This document shows, one piece after another, positions 1 through 10,170 of a stretch of DNA of 64,000 bases (the first letter of the stretch is position 1; the number at the start of each line of letters is the position of its first letter). The notes beneath the pieces are model-generated. The model saw nothing but the letters and a program-made list of their open reading frames with translations. It searched no databases and was not told the DNA's origin. The translations under genes and the position numbers were made by a program. The DNA comes from Euptelea pleiosperma. Its lineage: Eukaryota; Streptophyta; Magnoliopsida; Ranunculales; Eupteleaceae. Where the stretch lies: positions 6,579,929-6,643,928 of the forward strand of contig CM068541.1 in the NCBI GenBank assembly GCA_035048495.1, in the 5' to 3' direction.

Positions 1-59
1 TTTAGGTTTGAGCGGTTGTTATTTTGATTTTGTTTTCCCCTTGTGCTTCTTGATGTTAG

Positions 60-560
60 AAACTTTTTGTTTTTAGTGAAGTTTTATTTCTCAATAGGAC
101 TTACACAGTGAATACAAAAAGGGAATTTCTTGTTAGAGAAGGAAAGAGGTCTTTAATCTTGACCATCCAATCACTTGTAGCTTCAAATCTAATGGCTGAC
201 ATTAGAATGTCTTTTTGGTTTGGGTATAAAAACCTTATTGTAACGTGTAGGGTTTTTTTGGTGAGAGAAAGAATTGTGTGAGAAAGGCTTTTGTTTTTGG
301 GCGTGGGAAAAACTCGTTCTTTTGTTGACAAAGCTTGTGCGCCTTGTAATTTTTGTGATCTCCATAGTGAAGAAGAAGACTCCTTTGTTGCTGTCCGTGG
401 ATGTAGGCACATTGCCGAACCACGTAAATATTTGTGTCTCCGTGTTTCTCTTTTCCTTGCATTATTTTATTTATTTTTCTTCTAGATATCCGGTTGTGTG
501 TGCTGCGTTTTTCTCAACACTTGAGATCTTCTCGATCTCCTCTCTTTTAATATATAGTTG
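60..560 (+). mobile_element. Copia-type LTR remnant
   Basis: The stretch holds a TATA-like GGTATAAAAAC near 224 and, near 396-432, GTGGATGTAGGCACATTGCC followed by GAACCACGTAAAT. That phrase is typical of the transcribed end of plant Ty1/copia LTRs, followed by a pyrimidine-rich tail. No internal retrotransposon coding sequence lies next to it, so it looks like a solo or truncated LTR. Open frames here are short and unconvincing. The boundaries are uncertain. Confidence 0.5.
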
Positions 561-941
561 GACTTATCAAAAAAAAAAAATTCCTTAACTGCTCTTCATG
601 CATTCGTACATTTGAGTGGAAAAAAAATGAGATTTTTAAGCTAGTCCGCTTCATGGTTCATCTTAAGAAATTAACAAAGAGAACAAATAGCACCTAGAAA
701 CACAATTATAGGATCTATAACTAATTTCAACAAGATTTTAAAAAGTCAATAGATTTTAAAACACACACGGAAATTTTTTGCTACAAAATCAATACAGCAA
801 AGCACGAAAACAAGAACCAAATATCAATTCATGCAAAGGCGAAAATACATATCGAACTCAAATTCCAAAAAAAAAAAAAAGAAAAGAGAAAAAAAGAGAG
901 CATATTACACGAAAAAGAATGGAGAGAATCAAAAGATAAAC

Positions 942-1101
942 CTTTTGAAACAGCGAAACGCAGGGAGAGAGAACCGGAACGAGACTTCGTTCGAAGAGTA
1001 GAATTTATGGAAGAAGAAATGACGAAACTTTGATTTGCAGAAGCACAGAGAATTCTGGTTTTGAAGCAGAGCACCGAAGGTCGAGAGAGAGATCTGAACA
1101 T
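942..1101 (-). CDS. Probable first exon of an organelle-targeted protein (partial, runs off left edge)
   Basis: The minus-strand ATG at 1101 opens a reading frame starting MFRSLSRPSVLCFKTRILC, about 53 residues, rich in Ser, Arg and Leu and nearly free of acidic residues. This is the composition of a mitochondrial or plastid transit peptide. It ends at a possible donor (AAAAG|GTTTATC, 942/941). Just upstream on the minus strand is AGGGTTAGGGTTTCT (about 1128-1142), a telo-box-like motif common in plant 5' leaders of housekeeping genes. The mature protein would be encoded left of the window or beyond the LTR remnant, and I saw no second exon in 1-828. The product is unknown. Both the exon and the gene are inference from composition and signals. 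Confidence 0.45.
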
Positions 1102-1366
1102 CTGTTATTCAATTAGCAGTAATCAGAGAAACCCTAACCCTAGAATTTATCGATTGTTTCTTTCGATTTGAAACATTTTCGTGCGTTTTGGTCTTGGAGA
1201 CCGAAAACCTTGAATATACAAAATTACAAACTTTGAAGCTGAACGTTGAAACGGACCTTGTAAGAAACGCCGGCGGAAGACCTTGACTGTGTCCAATGCG
1301 TAATAACCAATGACGCACCTCCATTTCGTTAAATAATAAATCTTTGATATGAACGTCCCAGACCAG

Positions 1367-1546
1367 AGTAAAACTTCTGTCACAACAAAGTTGCAAATCA
1401 CACAATCACAGCCAATGAGTTTTCGGCACGAACACCTCAAAGCAAAAGCAATGGGTACGTTGTAAAGCACTTGTGTACGTGCCGAGAACTCATTGGCCTG
1501 TGATTGTGTGATTTACATTTGTTGTGATACAAGTTTTACTCCCCAG
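1367..1546. mobile_element. 175-bp foldback element, copy 1
   Basis: A short palindromic element bounded by GAGTAAAACTTCTGTCACAA on the left and a matching ...CAAGTTTTACTCC on the right. Its arms contain AATCACACAATCACAGCCAA followed by TGAGTTTTCGGCACG and its reverse complement. A second copy lies at 4117-4294. There is no coding capacity. Confidence 0.65.
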
Positions 1547-1654
1547 ACCACAGTTTGAGCCCACGTGGCACATTTGTAGAGATCACTGACCATATGGATG
1601 GATGTTTGTTTGAGGACTAAACCTTCGCTGACACTGCAGTCAGCAATGACGCTG

Positions 1655-2000
1655 ACTGCATTCAATATGAGCCACATGGCACATTCTCATGAGTACAATA
1701 ACCGTATGGATGTTTGGCCAATCACAGGTGGACATACAAACCAAAAATAAACCTGATCGGTGATTTCTAAGCGTTCGATTGAAGTTATTTTCATGGGTTT
1801 ATTTTAACCGTAGGGATTTGAGCATTATTTGGATACAAAGATCCAAAGGTTTTAACTCACTAATTAGGCTTATTTTTGGTTTGTAGGTCGAACTAGTGAT
1901 GGGTCAAACATCCATACAGTCAGTGTCCTATTACGAATGCGCCACGTGGCTTATATTTTCTGCCATCAGCGGCGTCGCTGACTGTGCTGTCATCGAAGGT
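1655..2000. mobile_element. G-box foldback MITE (family A), copy 1
   Basis: A palindromic element. The left arm reads ATGAGCCACATGGCACATTC ... CCGTATGGATGTTTGGCC ... ACCAAAAATAAACCTGATCG. The right arm is its reverse complement, including TTTTTGGTTTGTAGG, ACATCCATACAGTCAG and GCCACGTGGC (about 1940-1949). The centre carries ATTTGAGCATTATTTGG. More than a dozen relatives occur in the window. In one of them (54.8 kb) a 9-bp target duplication suggests the Mutator superfamily. Confidence 0.75.
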
Positions 2001-2049
2001 TTACTCCGTTTGTTGCATCTGTGACCGGACGAGTAAGACTTTGATGACA

Positions 2050-2410
2050 GGGCTGTCATTAAGGCCGATGACAGTGCGTAATAGAGGCACGTGGCATACT
2101 CTTAGAGGACTCTGACCGTATGGATGTTTTTCCAATCCCTAGGTAGACCTACAAACTATCAATCAGCTTGATTAGAGATTTCAAACCTTTGGATCTTTGT
2201 ACCTTAATAATGGTCAATAATGCTCAAATTCCCACGGTTAAAATCAAGCCATGAAAATAATTCCAATCAACCATCTAGAAATCACTAATCGGGCTGATTT
2301 TTGGTTCCATCTAGGGATTGGCCAACTATCCATACAGTCAGAGACCTCTAAAAGTGTTCCACGTGGCTCATATTGCACCCTGTCATCGGCCTTGATGACA
2401 GGGACGGCCA
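2050..2410. mobile_element. G-box foldback MITE (family A), copy 2
   Basis: Same architecture as the copy at 1.66 kb: GGCACGTGGCATACTCTTAG and GACCGTATGGATG on the left, and CCATACAGTCAGAG and TTCCACGTGGCTCATATTG on the right. Outer arms read GATGACAG...CTGTCATCGGCC. Both arms carry a CACGTG G-box. Confidence 0.75.
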
Positions 2411-2743
2411 TCAACGTTTTATTCTAACTTGACTACAGACCCAGTTATTGTGGAAATTACGATCTTTTACACGCAATGCCAAGAGAAAATTTTTGAAGCA
2501 GTGGAAGTTTAGAAGCGGCGAAGATGCGCCAATGGGATTCCACCAACTATACTCGGGTTAAACAATAAAAAAAAGGAAAATCCTTTTCTCTCTCTTTCAC
2601 AACCGACCAAAGGGAAACTGCTTACCTTTTGACCGATTCTTCCTGTGTTAGACAAAAAGACAAAAATGTCCTCTTACCCTTTTCAACCCAAAAAACAAAA
2701 AAGAAGAACCAAAAGTAAATCTTACCTTAGTGGAGGAAAGGGG

Positions 2744-3090
2744 TGATGTAACAAAGTATACCTGAGATCTTTTCATTTGCAGAAGTGGCATTTTTGGTAG
2801 TCACCTGCCTTCTGGGCCCATGGACCGCATGGATGTTTAGCTTACCCCTTAATAGACAATCATACCAAAAATTAGCTTGTTTAATGATTTTTAGCCGTTG
2901 GTTTTAGTACTCAAAAAATGGTTGCATTCAACGGCTACAAGAACGCCTTAAAAAGTGCCAAAAAGTATTAAAATCTAATGGTTATAGATTACCAATCAGT
3001 GTGATTTTTGGTTTGTATATCCATAAAGGGGTGGGATAAACATCCATGCGGTCAATAGACCCAAATGACGGTGGTGACTACCAAAAATGA
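2744..3090. mobile_element. Family-B foldback MITE, right end truncated
   Basis: Starts GATGTAACAAAGTATACCTG, then TGCAGAAGTGGCATTTTTGG, TCTGGGCCCATGGACC and GCATGGATGTTTAGC. The right arm is its reverse complement (ACATCCATGCGGTCAATAG). It ends abruptly at ACCAAAAATG, where a family-A half-element begins. The better-preserved relative at 3583-3976 shows the full termini. Confidence 0.65.
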
Positions 3091-3582
3091 TTAGTGATTT
3101 CTAAAGCGATTCGATTGAAGTTATTTTTTGGGTTGATTTTAACGGTAAGAATTTGAGCATTATTGAGAGTTATTTGGGTGCAAAGATCCAAAGGTTGTAA
3201 ATCAATAATCAGGTTGAATTTTGGTTTGCACGTCCATCCAGGGACCGGCCAAACATCCTTACGGTCAGCGTCCACTAAGAGTGCTCATATTGTTCAGTTT
3301 GGCAGTAGCTTCTGTCAACTCTGTGACAGAAGTTTTACTCAATTAGCCCCCTTTTACACCGAACAGATCTGCTTGTGCTTGATCAGTTAGGTAGAAAAAA
3401 ATAACGGAAATCTGGAGAACTGAAGAGGTTGTGCTTGCTCTCTTAGGATTAATTGGGAAGACAACAATCTGCATCCTCTTGCTCTGTTTGTCTTTCCCAT
3501 GGTTTGTCTCGGTTAGGAAGAAGAGTTTAAAAGGTGAAGTAAAGAAAGAATCGGTCAAAAGGGGTAGTTTTCCTTTGGAAAA

Positions 3583-3976
3583 AGATGTAACAAGGTATGC
3601 CTGAAACTGTTCATTTGCAGAAGCGGCATTTTTGGTAGTCACCGCTGCCATCTGGGCCCACTGACCTCTTGGATGTTTATCTCAACCCTTGGTGGATATA
3701 CATACCAAAAATCACCTTGATTGGTAATCTATAACCCTTTGATTTTAACACTTTTTAGCACCATTTAAGGCGTTCTTATAGCCGTTGAATACAACCATCT
3801 TTTGAGTACTAAACCAACGGCTAAAAATCATTAAACAAGTTGATTTTTTGTATGAATGTCTATTAAAGGGTGGGCTAAACATCCATGCGGTCAGTGGGCC
3901 CAGATGGCAGTGGGGACTACCAAAAATGCCGCTTCCGCAAATGGAAAGATCTCAGGTATACCTTGTTACATCACGA
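3583..3976. mobile_element. Family-B foldback MITE, near-complete
   Basis: Left end GATGTAACAAGGTATGCCTG; right end GATCTCAGGTATACCTTGTT then ACATCACG, which is its inverted match. Inside the arms are TTTTTGGTAGTCACCGCTGC followed by CATCTGGGCCCACTGACC, and the reverse complement at 3890-3930. About 390 bp, non-coding. Confidence 0.7.
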
Positions 3977-4116
3977 CCCTTTTCCTTTTAGTCGGTTGTC
4001 AATGAGAGAGGAAATGCTTTTTTTTTTCTTTTTTTAGTTGGTGGAATCCCATTGGCGCATCTTCACCCCTTCAAAACTTCCACCGCTTCAAAAATTTTCT
4101 CCAATGCCAAGTCACG

Positions 4117-4294
4117 AGTAAAACTTCCATCACAATGGGATTGCAAATCACACAAAACACAGCCAATGAGTTCTCGGCCACGTACACCTAATAAGCAAAA
4201 AGTACATTGGTACGTTGCAAGCACTTGTGTACGTGCCGAGAACTCATTGGCTTGTGATTGTGTGATTTACAAGTTCGTGTGATAAAGTTTTACT
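4117..4294. mobile_element. 175-bp foldback element, copy 2
   Basis: A palindrome starting CGAGTAAAACTTCCATCACA and ending GTGTGATAAAGTTTTACTC, with arms GCCAATGAGTTCTCGGCCACG and GTGCCGAGAACTCATTGGC. It matches the copy at 1367-1546 in sequence and size. Confidence 0.65.
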
Positions 4295-4749
4295 CACTTT
4301 TAACACCAGGGAGCAGCACTGTGTTGGCTGTCAGCGAATCTGCTGACTGCCACCACACAATCAGACACGTGGATACGGGGATTTGTAACCTTTTTCTTTT
4401 TAGAAAGGAAAAACAAAAGCACGCAATTACGTGTCGCTGACTTTGTGGGAATCAACGCTTCGCTCGAAGTTTTGAGTAAGACTTGCCTGACCACCCACAA
4501 TATAAGCCACGTGGTCATTGTCTTACTCAAAACTTGCCTGACCACCTATGGTGTGGTATCTCCCCAACCATAGGCGAGGTGCTTGCCGCGTGGCTTAGGT
4601 ACGGTAGCAAGCCGCATCCCCACGAGCCATAAACTCATCCTCTCCTCCTCTGGTAAACCTGCTAAGGTTTGGTGAGAGCAAAAGAGTAATTTTCTTTTTT
4701 CTCAGAAATAAAAAAAAGTAAACTAACTCGGTTACCTTTTAATCTTTTA

Positions 4750-4975
4750 CAACCTATGGATCTTTGCACCCAAATAATGCTCAAAATTCATACGGTAAAA
4801 ATCAACCCGTGAAAATAACTTCAATCCAACGCTTAGAAATCACTGATCATGTTTATTTCTGGTTTGTAGGTCCACCTACTGATTGGCCAAACATCCATAC
4901 GGTCAGCATACACCAAGAGTGTGCCACGTGGCTCATATTGTTTGTTGTGACCGAAGTTTTACTCCATCTAGGGAT
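4750..4975. mobile_element. Family-A MITE, partial copy
   Basis: Central and right-arm portion only: TGGATCTTTGCACCCAAATA, AAAATCAACCCGTGAAAATA, TTTGTAGGTCCACC, CAAACATCCATACGGTCAGC and GTGCCACGTGGCTCATATTG, ending at GAAGTTTTACTCC. The left arm is missing, probably cut by the surrounding element. Confidence 0.6.
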
Positions 4976-4981
4976 TGGCCA

Positions 4982-5993
4982 AACCAAGGTTTAAAGGAGA
5001 CTGTTTTAACGGTATAATAGACTGGGGGCGTTACCGTTAAAACGGATTGTAGCGGATGGGCAAAAATGAAAAATAAATAAATTTTAACAAATTTAATGGA
5101 AAAAGAAAATGAAAAAATGGTGTAGATTTTTAAAATTAGAAATTTTGAAAAACGAAAAAAATAGAATTTACCGGAAACGATGGCCTTTTTTTCACAAAAT
5201 TTTTTAACATCCATTAAAACGAAAGAGGCCGTTAATTTCTAAGCATCAAAACAGGTTTTAACAGTTTTTAACGTACCAATTTGCAATTCGGTAAAGATTC
5301 GAAACGAGAAAAGTTTGAGTTTAATTCGGTTTCGGGATAAAAACATCTGGTCAAAATTCGGTCATTGTTGAAATTTATATTCGTTTAGCCTTAAAAAGCC
5401 TAAATTTTATTTATTTTTTCATTTTATGTGGCCATTTAACATGTTTTTATTTAAAAAATATTGCAATCCATGTATTAGACATGAATAATACATGTTTTAT
5501 ACATACAATCTTAAAATTCGTGATTTTTTATTTTATACGGTAATATTAAATGTTCCTTCAAACAAACAAAAAATCGTGTATTAAACGTGTATAATACGCG
5601 AATTTACTAGGTAGGGTCAAAGTCATGGATTTAAAAACAGCCGTTTAAAGGGTAACGCCCCAAGCCCATTATCGTAAAATCGTTAAAATCCGTTTGACAC
5701 TTTGAATTTAATGGCCGTTTTTTTTTCATTTTAACCGCCGTTAAAATCATTTTAACAACCGTTAAATTTTGGAAATTTTTGTGCATAAAAATGGCCGCTA
5801 AAATCCGCTTTTTATTTTTTTGAAATTTTCAATTTCAAAATTTGACTTTCAGTGCCATTTTTTTTCGTTTTTTCTGTTAAAATCTATTAAATTCTATTTT
5901 TTCCCTTTTTCTTTTGTTGGCCCTGGCTGTTACAATCCGTTTTAACGGTAATGCCCCCCAGTGCGTTAAAACGGCCTCCTTTAAACCTTGGTT
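4982..5993. mobile_element. TTAAAACGG-rich inverted-repeat element, copy 1
   Basis: Begins AAGGTTTAAAGGAGACTGTTTT and ends in the inverted form AACGGCCTCCTTTAAACCTT. The interior carries many copies of TTTTAACGG / CCGTTAAAA and the subterminal ACTGGGGGCGTTACCG, which returns inverted as CGGTAATGCCCCCCAGT. About 1 kb, AT-rich, non-coding. Confidence 0.6.
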
Positions 5994-5995
5994 TT

Positions 5996-6376
5996 ACCCA
6001 AAGTTTAAAGGAGGTCGTTTTAACGGCTAAACGGACTGGGGGCGTCACCGTTTAAACCATTAAAACGGATTGAAACGGCCAGGGGCAAAAAATGGAATTT
6101 AACGGGTTTTAACGATTTTAACGGAAAAAAATGAAAAAAATGGCTCCGAAATTCAAATTTTAAAATTTGAAAATAAATAAAAAAACATAGAATTTAACGG
6201 AAATTAAACGGATTTAACAGACATTTTTTTTCACAAAAAATTTCAGAATTTAACAGTTGTTTAAACGATTTTAACGGCTGTTAAATTCAAATACGTTAAA
6301 ACGTGTTTAAACGGTTTTAACGGAAATGGGCTTGGGGCATTTCCGTTTAAACGACCGTTTTTAAAACCATGGGTCA
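5996..6376. mobile_element. TTAAAACGG-rich inverted-repeat element, copy 2
   Basis: A shorter relative lying immediately beside copy 1: AAGTTTAAAGGAGGTCGTTTT and ACTGGGGGCGTCACCG on the left, ending TTTAAACGACCGTTTTTAAA. About 380 bp, non-coding. Confidence 0.55.
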
Positions 6377-6654
6377 AACATCTACTGTCAGTGTCTTATA
6401 AGAAATTGCCACGTGTCTTCTTCACGTTGCTTTACTTCTTTTTACTTTTATTTTTTCTCACTTTTTTCATTTACTCTCACCAAACCTGAGTAGGTTAACC
6501 AGAGGAGGAGAGGATGAGTTTGTGGCTCGTGCAGATGTGACTTGCTACCGTACAAAATCCACACGGCAAGCGGCTTGTGCGTGGTCTGATAGGATACCAC
6601 ACCACAGGTGGTCAGGCAAGTTTTACTCATTTAGAAGTTGCTTTTATGGGTCAA

Positions 6655-6838
6655 GTTCCGATGACCAACAAAAGTTAACAAAAAAAAGTTCATTTTTTTA
6701 AAGGCCATAGATCCCAAAAATCCAACGAGGTTAATAATGCTGAGCTGGCATCACTTTTGCAAAAGCAAAACCAAGAGTGGATAAAATGTGAACTTTTTGG
6801 TTCATTTTTGTTGGTCATCAGAACTAGGGGCAGTTCTA
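6655..6838. mobile_element. Small inverted-repeat element
   Basis: TTCCGATGACCAACAAAAGTT at the left is mirrored by TTTTTGTTGGTCATCAGAAC at the right, with AAAGTTCATTT also inverted as AATGTGAACTTT. About 180 bp, non-coding. Confidence 0.5.
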
Positions 6839-6867
6839 TGCACACCCACCCATTTAAGATCGACACT

Positions 6868-7285
6868 TAAGTGGCGTTTGGTAAATTAAATTATCAGATC
6901 TAAAAGCTTAAAGTGCTTAAGATTTGGTAGCTTAATGACTTATGTCTGAATTAGGTTGTTTGGTGAAGATCTTAAGTCTTAAAATTAAATCAAGGGCATT
7001 GTGGGTATTTTAAAATATTTATTAAGATACTTTCGTAAGTTTTTAAAAGAGAATATTTTGAAAAAAAGGCATTGTTGATATTAAAAAAGAATCTAAGAAT
7101 CTTATTTAGAGATTCATTCACTTACCGCAATAAGTGAAGGCTAGGTTACTTTTTTACTTTTTTTTCTTGAGTTTGGTGATAAGTGCTGAAATTAAGTCAT
7201 TTATCAAACGCAACTATATCACCAAAATCACTTAATTTCAGCTGAATTAGACTAGGTCTGAAAAAAAGTTTTACCAAACGCCACC
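6868..7285. mobile_element. Tourist-like MITE
   Basis: Terminal inverted repeat GTGGCGTTTGGTAAA at 6871-6885 and TTTACCAAACGCCAC near the right end. TTA trinucleotides at each edge could be the 3-bp target duplication expected of PIF/Harbinger-type elements. The interior is AT-rich and non-coding, with CTTAAG and ACTTAAT motifs. Confidence 0.6.
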
Positions 7286-7829
7286 TTACTTTTTCTTTTG
7301 ACAAAACAATCCCTCCACCTCTTTGGGCACCCACACACCTTACTGTCTGCCCCTTCTCTCCAAGGGGGATGGGGTGCTTGGTGCGATGGAGTGCGAGAGA
7401 GAATAGTGGGTGCCTAAAAAAGATGAGAGCCCACCTACGCAACAAAAACTTCGTGCAAAGGTTTGTGATAGGATTCACATTGGCAAAAGGTGAAAAAAGG
7501 GGTCACTTTTGAAGTTGCCTTTATATGTATAGATAAAAGAGTCCACCTACTCAACAAAAACTTCATTGCAAAGGTTTGCCATGGGATTCACTTTTGCACG
7601 ACAAGTACGCTTGAAAAAGATTAACTCAAGCTGAGGTTACTTTTTAATCATGATTTAATAAGGGTTTGGAACTTTTTTTAGGTACCAGTCCTACAAAAGA
7701 GGAACCCCATTGCAATATTGTTGTGACGAATGCACCATAGGCTAGGAATTCTCTACATAATCCCAGACTAGTTACAAATTGACAATATCTCACCTGAATG
7801 AGGCTAAATTGTTGGATATTAAATCAAGG
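7286..7829. other. Intergenic, no gene seen
   Basis: Low-complexity and repeat-like DNA. A phrase ACTCAACAAAAACTTCATTG with AAAGGTTTG appears twice (about 7436-7465 and 7550-7580), a sign of local duplication. No convincing ORF. Confidence 0.4.
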
Positions 7830-8130
7830 GCCGGGATCAGGGGGGACAACCCTTTTTGACAACCATTTCGGTGTACCCACATAGAAGATGAATCAATAGC
7901 TGATTTTTGGTGAGGATGATTGATCTCCTCACTATATAGATCACCCCAACAAAAAATCAGCCCATTCTAAAATGTCTAACCCCATCAAATGTGATTTTCA
8001 AGTTACACGGCAAAAATCGAATGGGTCCATAATTCTTCAACTTCTAAACCAATCTACGGATATCGGAATGATTTGAATTTTTGTGAGGACGTGGGTACAC
8101 CAAATGGTTGTCCCCAATCCTGACCCTTCT
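7830..8130. mobile_element. Family-C MITE, copy 1
   Basis: Carries the family signature: GGGATCAGGGGGGACAACC on the left, AAGATGAATCAATAGCTG, ATTTTTGGTGAGGATGAT, AAAAAATCAGCCCATTC, and CCCCAATCCTGACCC on the right (inverted terminus). The same sequence recurs at 10.4, 21.3, 30.9 and 42.1 kb. Confidence 0.65.
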
Positions 8131-9005
8131 TTCAAAACTATAAACTTTATTTTTAGTCTCACATTGGAAAGAGACAACAACATTCACTTAATTTTTAGAA
8201 GTTGTTTTATATTTTATTATGTGTAATGAGTGAGCATGAAGACTCAATACACACCCATTGGTTTATACACACATGTCCCTCCCTCCCTCCCTTGCCTTGT
8301 ATAAAGATAGACTCATAACTTACCGTTGATTTGCATAATTTTTTTATCGAGCCGTTCGAAGGAATTATAATTATTAAAGGACGTATAATCCAACATAAAC
8401 ACCTGATACATCATCAGTCGATCATTGGTTAGTTCTGAAAAGAAGAAAGAAAAATGCATGAAATATGAGTCATGCCTTTGCACAACAACATGTGGAGCAA
8501 AAAATGCTCAATGACATCTGTATGAGCCACATGGCACAATGTCCACTGACCATATGTATGTTTGGCCCACCCCTAGGTGCTCCTATAGACCGAAAATTAG
8601 CCTGATTGGTGATCTATTTGTTGCATATTTCTGAAATTTGTAAAATATTCTTAAAATGCCTCTATTTTGTTTCATTTTTCTCTTTAAATTATTCAGTTGG
8701 GAGGGTGGTTTTTTTTTTAGGTGTCAAAAGGCATACATCACTTGTAGCTCATCAAATGCTCATTTTATAAGCATGTGTTACAAAAAGACCCTATAGAGAA
8801 TTTTCGAAAGTGACGGTATTTTTTAAGTGGCGCGCGATCATGTGCCACATATACCAATGGTTTAGGTTTTAAAAATACGTTTTAAAAAGTAACCATGGGT
8901 ACATGTGGCATGCTATCATTGGTATATGTGGCACGTCCTCAAGAAAATTCCGCGGCTTAAAAAAAAATCTCTACCCTATATCCTATATCCCCTAATAAAT
9001 CTTCT
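8131..9005. other. Intergenic with MITE fragments
   Basis: No gene is seen. About 8510-8620 is one arm of a family-A MITE (TGAGCCACATGGCACAATG, GTATGTTTGGCCCACCC). About 8815-8945 contains an imperfect inverted pair around ATGTGCCACATATACCAATGG and CATTGGTATATGTGGCACGT, probably another small foldback. Confidence 0.45.
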
Positions 9006-9267
9006 CTATTTATATATATTAGTGAAATTCCCCTCAGTCTTCATTCTATTTGTCCTGCCCCTGATAAATCTGAATTTTTCATTCCTTTTTTGTGATTTGA
9101 CATTCTTCGCATTGATGTGTACAGATTGTAAAATAGAAGAGTCCTGAAATCTTATAATCCCTGCAGGCCATCTAAAATCATAATCAGAGCAAATACATGA
9201 CAAAATAGCAGGATTCGCATTCCTGATCCCAGACCAAGGAGTAGATGATGATGATGATGATGGTTGC

Positions 9268-9450
9268 TCATTGCCAGACAAACACCACTTGATAGAGGAA
9301 GTAGAGGAGAGTGTAGAGTGGGATGAGGGAGAAGAAGAAAACTAAGATTACAGGTGGTTCTGGCTGCATATAGTATGGATATATTAGTATGGATGCTGTC
9401 ATCAGCAAGGCCATGAGAAACAAAGCACAGCTTCGATTATCACAAACCAT
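9268..9450 (-). CDS. Small two-helix membrane ORF (hypothetical)
   Basis: The minus-strand ATG at 9450 encodes 60 residues. An N-terminal hydrophobic stretch (LFLMALLMTASILIYPYY) and a second (VILVFFFSLIPLYTLLYFLY) flank a short MQPEPP turn, so two membrane helices are likely. A TATA-like TATATAAA lies about 40 bp upstream (9487-9494, minus) with a CT-repeat leader between, giving a plausible minimal promoter. I do not recognise the family. The TATA box, leader and clean hydrophobic pattern favour a real small gene. Its length and repeat-rich surroundings leave open that it is a chance ORF. Confidence 0.35.
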   Translation of the reverse strand: MVCDNRSCALFLMALLMTASILIYPYYMQPEPPVILVFFFSLIPLYTLLYFLYQVVFVWQ

Positions 9451-9486
9451 GTATCTTTAGAGAGAGAGAGAGAGAGGTTTTGCTTG

Positions 9487-9494
9487 TTTATATA
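9487..9494 (-). promoter_or_regulatory. TATA box of the small ORF
   Basis: TATATAAA on the minus strand, 37 bp before the ATG at 9450, followed by a (CT)n-rich leader. It matters only if the ORF is expressed. Confidence 0.35.
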
Positions 9495-9654
9495 GAGGAG
9501 AGAGTATATTAAACGTCATTATGAGGTAGATATATGGTTTAAATGAGAGAAGATATTTGAAATTATGGCATAAAGACATTGATTTGGTGAACTTATATAG
9601 ATTTAGTAATTTAGATACGGTGTACAACATTTGCAAGCAGTTAGATGTATCAGG

Positions 9655-9960
9655 TTGGTGTGATTTCTGGGATAGCGGCGTTCCAATCAGGATATGGTAT
9701 GCATAGTGGACGTTCCGATTTCAAGAGGTGGCCTACATTTATCTTTTCAGTTATGACACAAGCAGGAAAACCATTGATTGTAGGATCAGAGAGATGCTGT
9801 GACCACGTAACCATTTAATATGGTAGCTCGAGACCTAGCAACCAAGACTCTTAGAGGCACCGCACAATGTCAAAAAATGGCGTACCATCAAAGATGTAAA
9901 CGAAGAAGAAGCTGCATCATGGAGCGTACACCCTAGACCACCTGTAATTTTTAGGTGTGG
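9655..9960 (+). pseudogene. Stop-riddled coding relic, family not recognised
   Basis: One frame reads like a protein for about 100 codons: WCDFWDSGVPIRIWYA, stop, WTFRFQEVAYIYLFSYDTSR then KTIDCRIREML, stop, and later VKKWRTIKDVNEEEAASWSV. Four in-frame stops (TAG, TGA, TAG, TAG) interrupt it. Trp-rich, protein-like composition in one frame despite the stops suggests an old exon or retrocopy. I could not place it in a family. No flanking exons were seen. Confidence 0.4.
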
Positions 9961-9999
9961 ACTGTAGGAATCCAGGTCACGGCACACACAGAGAGACCA

Positions 10000-10170
10000 A
10001 CGACTCTATGGATGTTTGGCCCATCCCTAGATGAACCTACATACCAAAAATCATACTGATTGTTGATTTCTAGCGTTGAAAATCAACCTATTAAAAACTA
10101 AAATCCAACGGTTAGAAACAACCAATCAGAATATTTTTGGTATGTAAGTCCACTTAGGGATGGTCCAAGT
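10000..10170. mobile_element. Family-A MITE, short internally deleted copy
   Basis: CTATGGATGTTTGGCCCATC and ACATACCAAAAATCATACTG on the left, AATATTTTTGGTATGTAAGT and AGGGATGGTCCAAG on the right. The central portion is shortened. Confidence 0.55.

Larger units (their letters stand above)
2478..4116. mobile_element. 1.6-kb nested foldback element
   Basis: Outer inverted repeats of about 80 bp: 2478-2562 (GAAGATGCGCCAATGGGATT then CCACCAACT) is the reverse complement of 4035-4116 (AGTTGGTGGAATCCCATTGG then CGCATCTTC). Inside lie two family-B MITEs (about 2744-3090 and 3583-3976) and a truncated family-A MITE (about 3088-3350). No transposase is encoded. It is non-autonomous and built by insertions into an inverted-repeat element. 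Confidence 0.65.
4485..6635. mobile_element. 2.1-kb nested foldback element
   Basis: The left arm (about 4485-4710: ACTTGCCTGACCACCTATGG, GTGTGGTATC, CATCCTCTCCTCCTCTGG, AAGGTTTGGTGAGAG) is the diverged reverse complement of 6460-6635 (CTCTCACCAAACCTGAG, CCAGAGGAGGAGAGGATGAG, GATACCACACCACAGGTGG, TCAGGCAAGTTTTACTC). Between the arms are a partial family-A MITE (about 4750-4975) and two elements rich in TTTAACGG. No transposase is seen. Confidence 0.6.

Noticed and set aside
1129..1142. AACCCTAACCCTAG as interstitial telomere repeat
   Set aside because: Only two units. It fits a telo-box in the leader of the minus-strand exon better.
1367..4294. CRISPR-like or satellite array
   Set aside because: The repeats are inverted and of different families, without regular spacers. 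The DNA is plant nuclear, so CRISPR is not expected.
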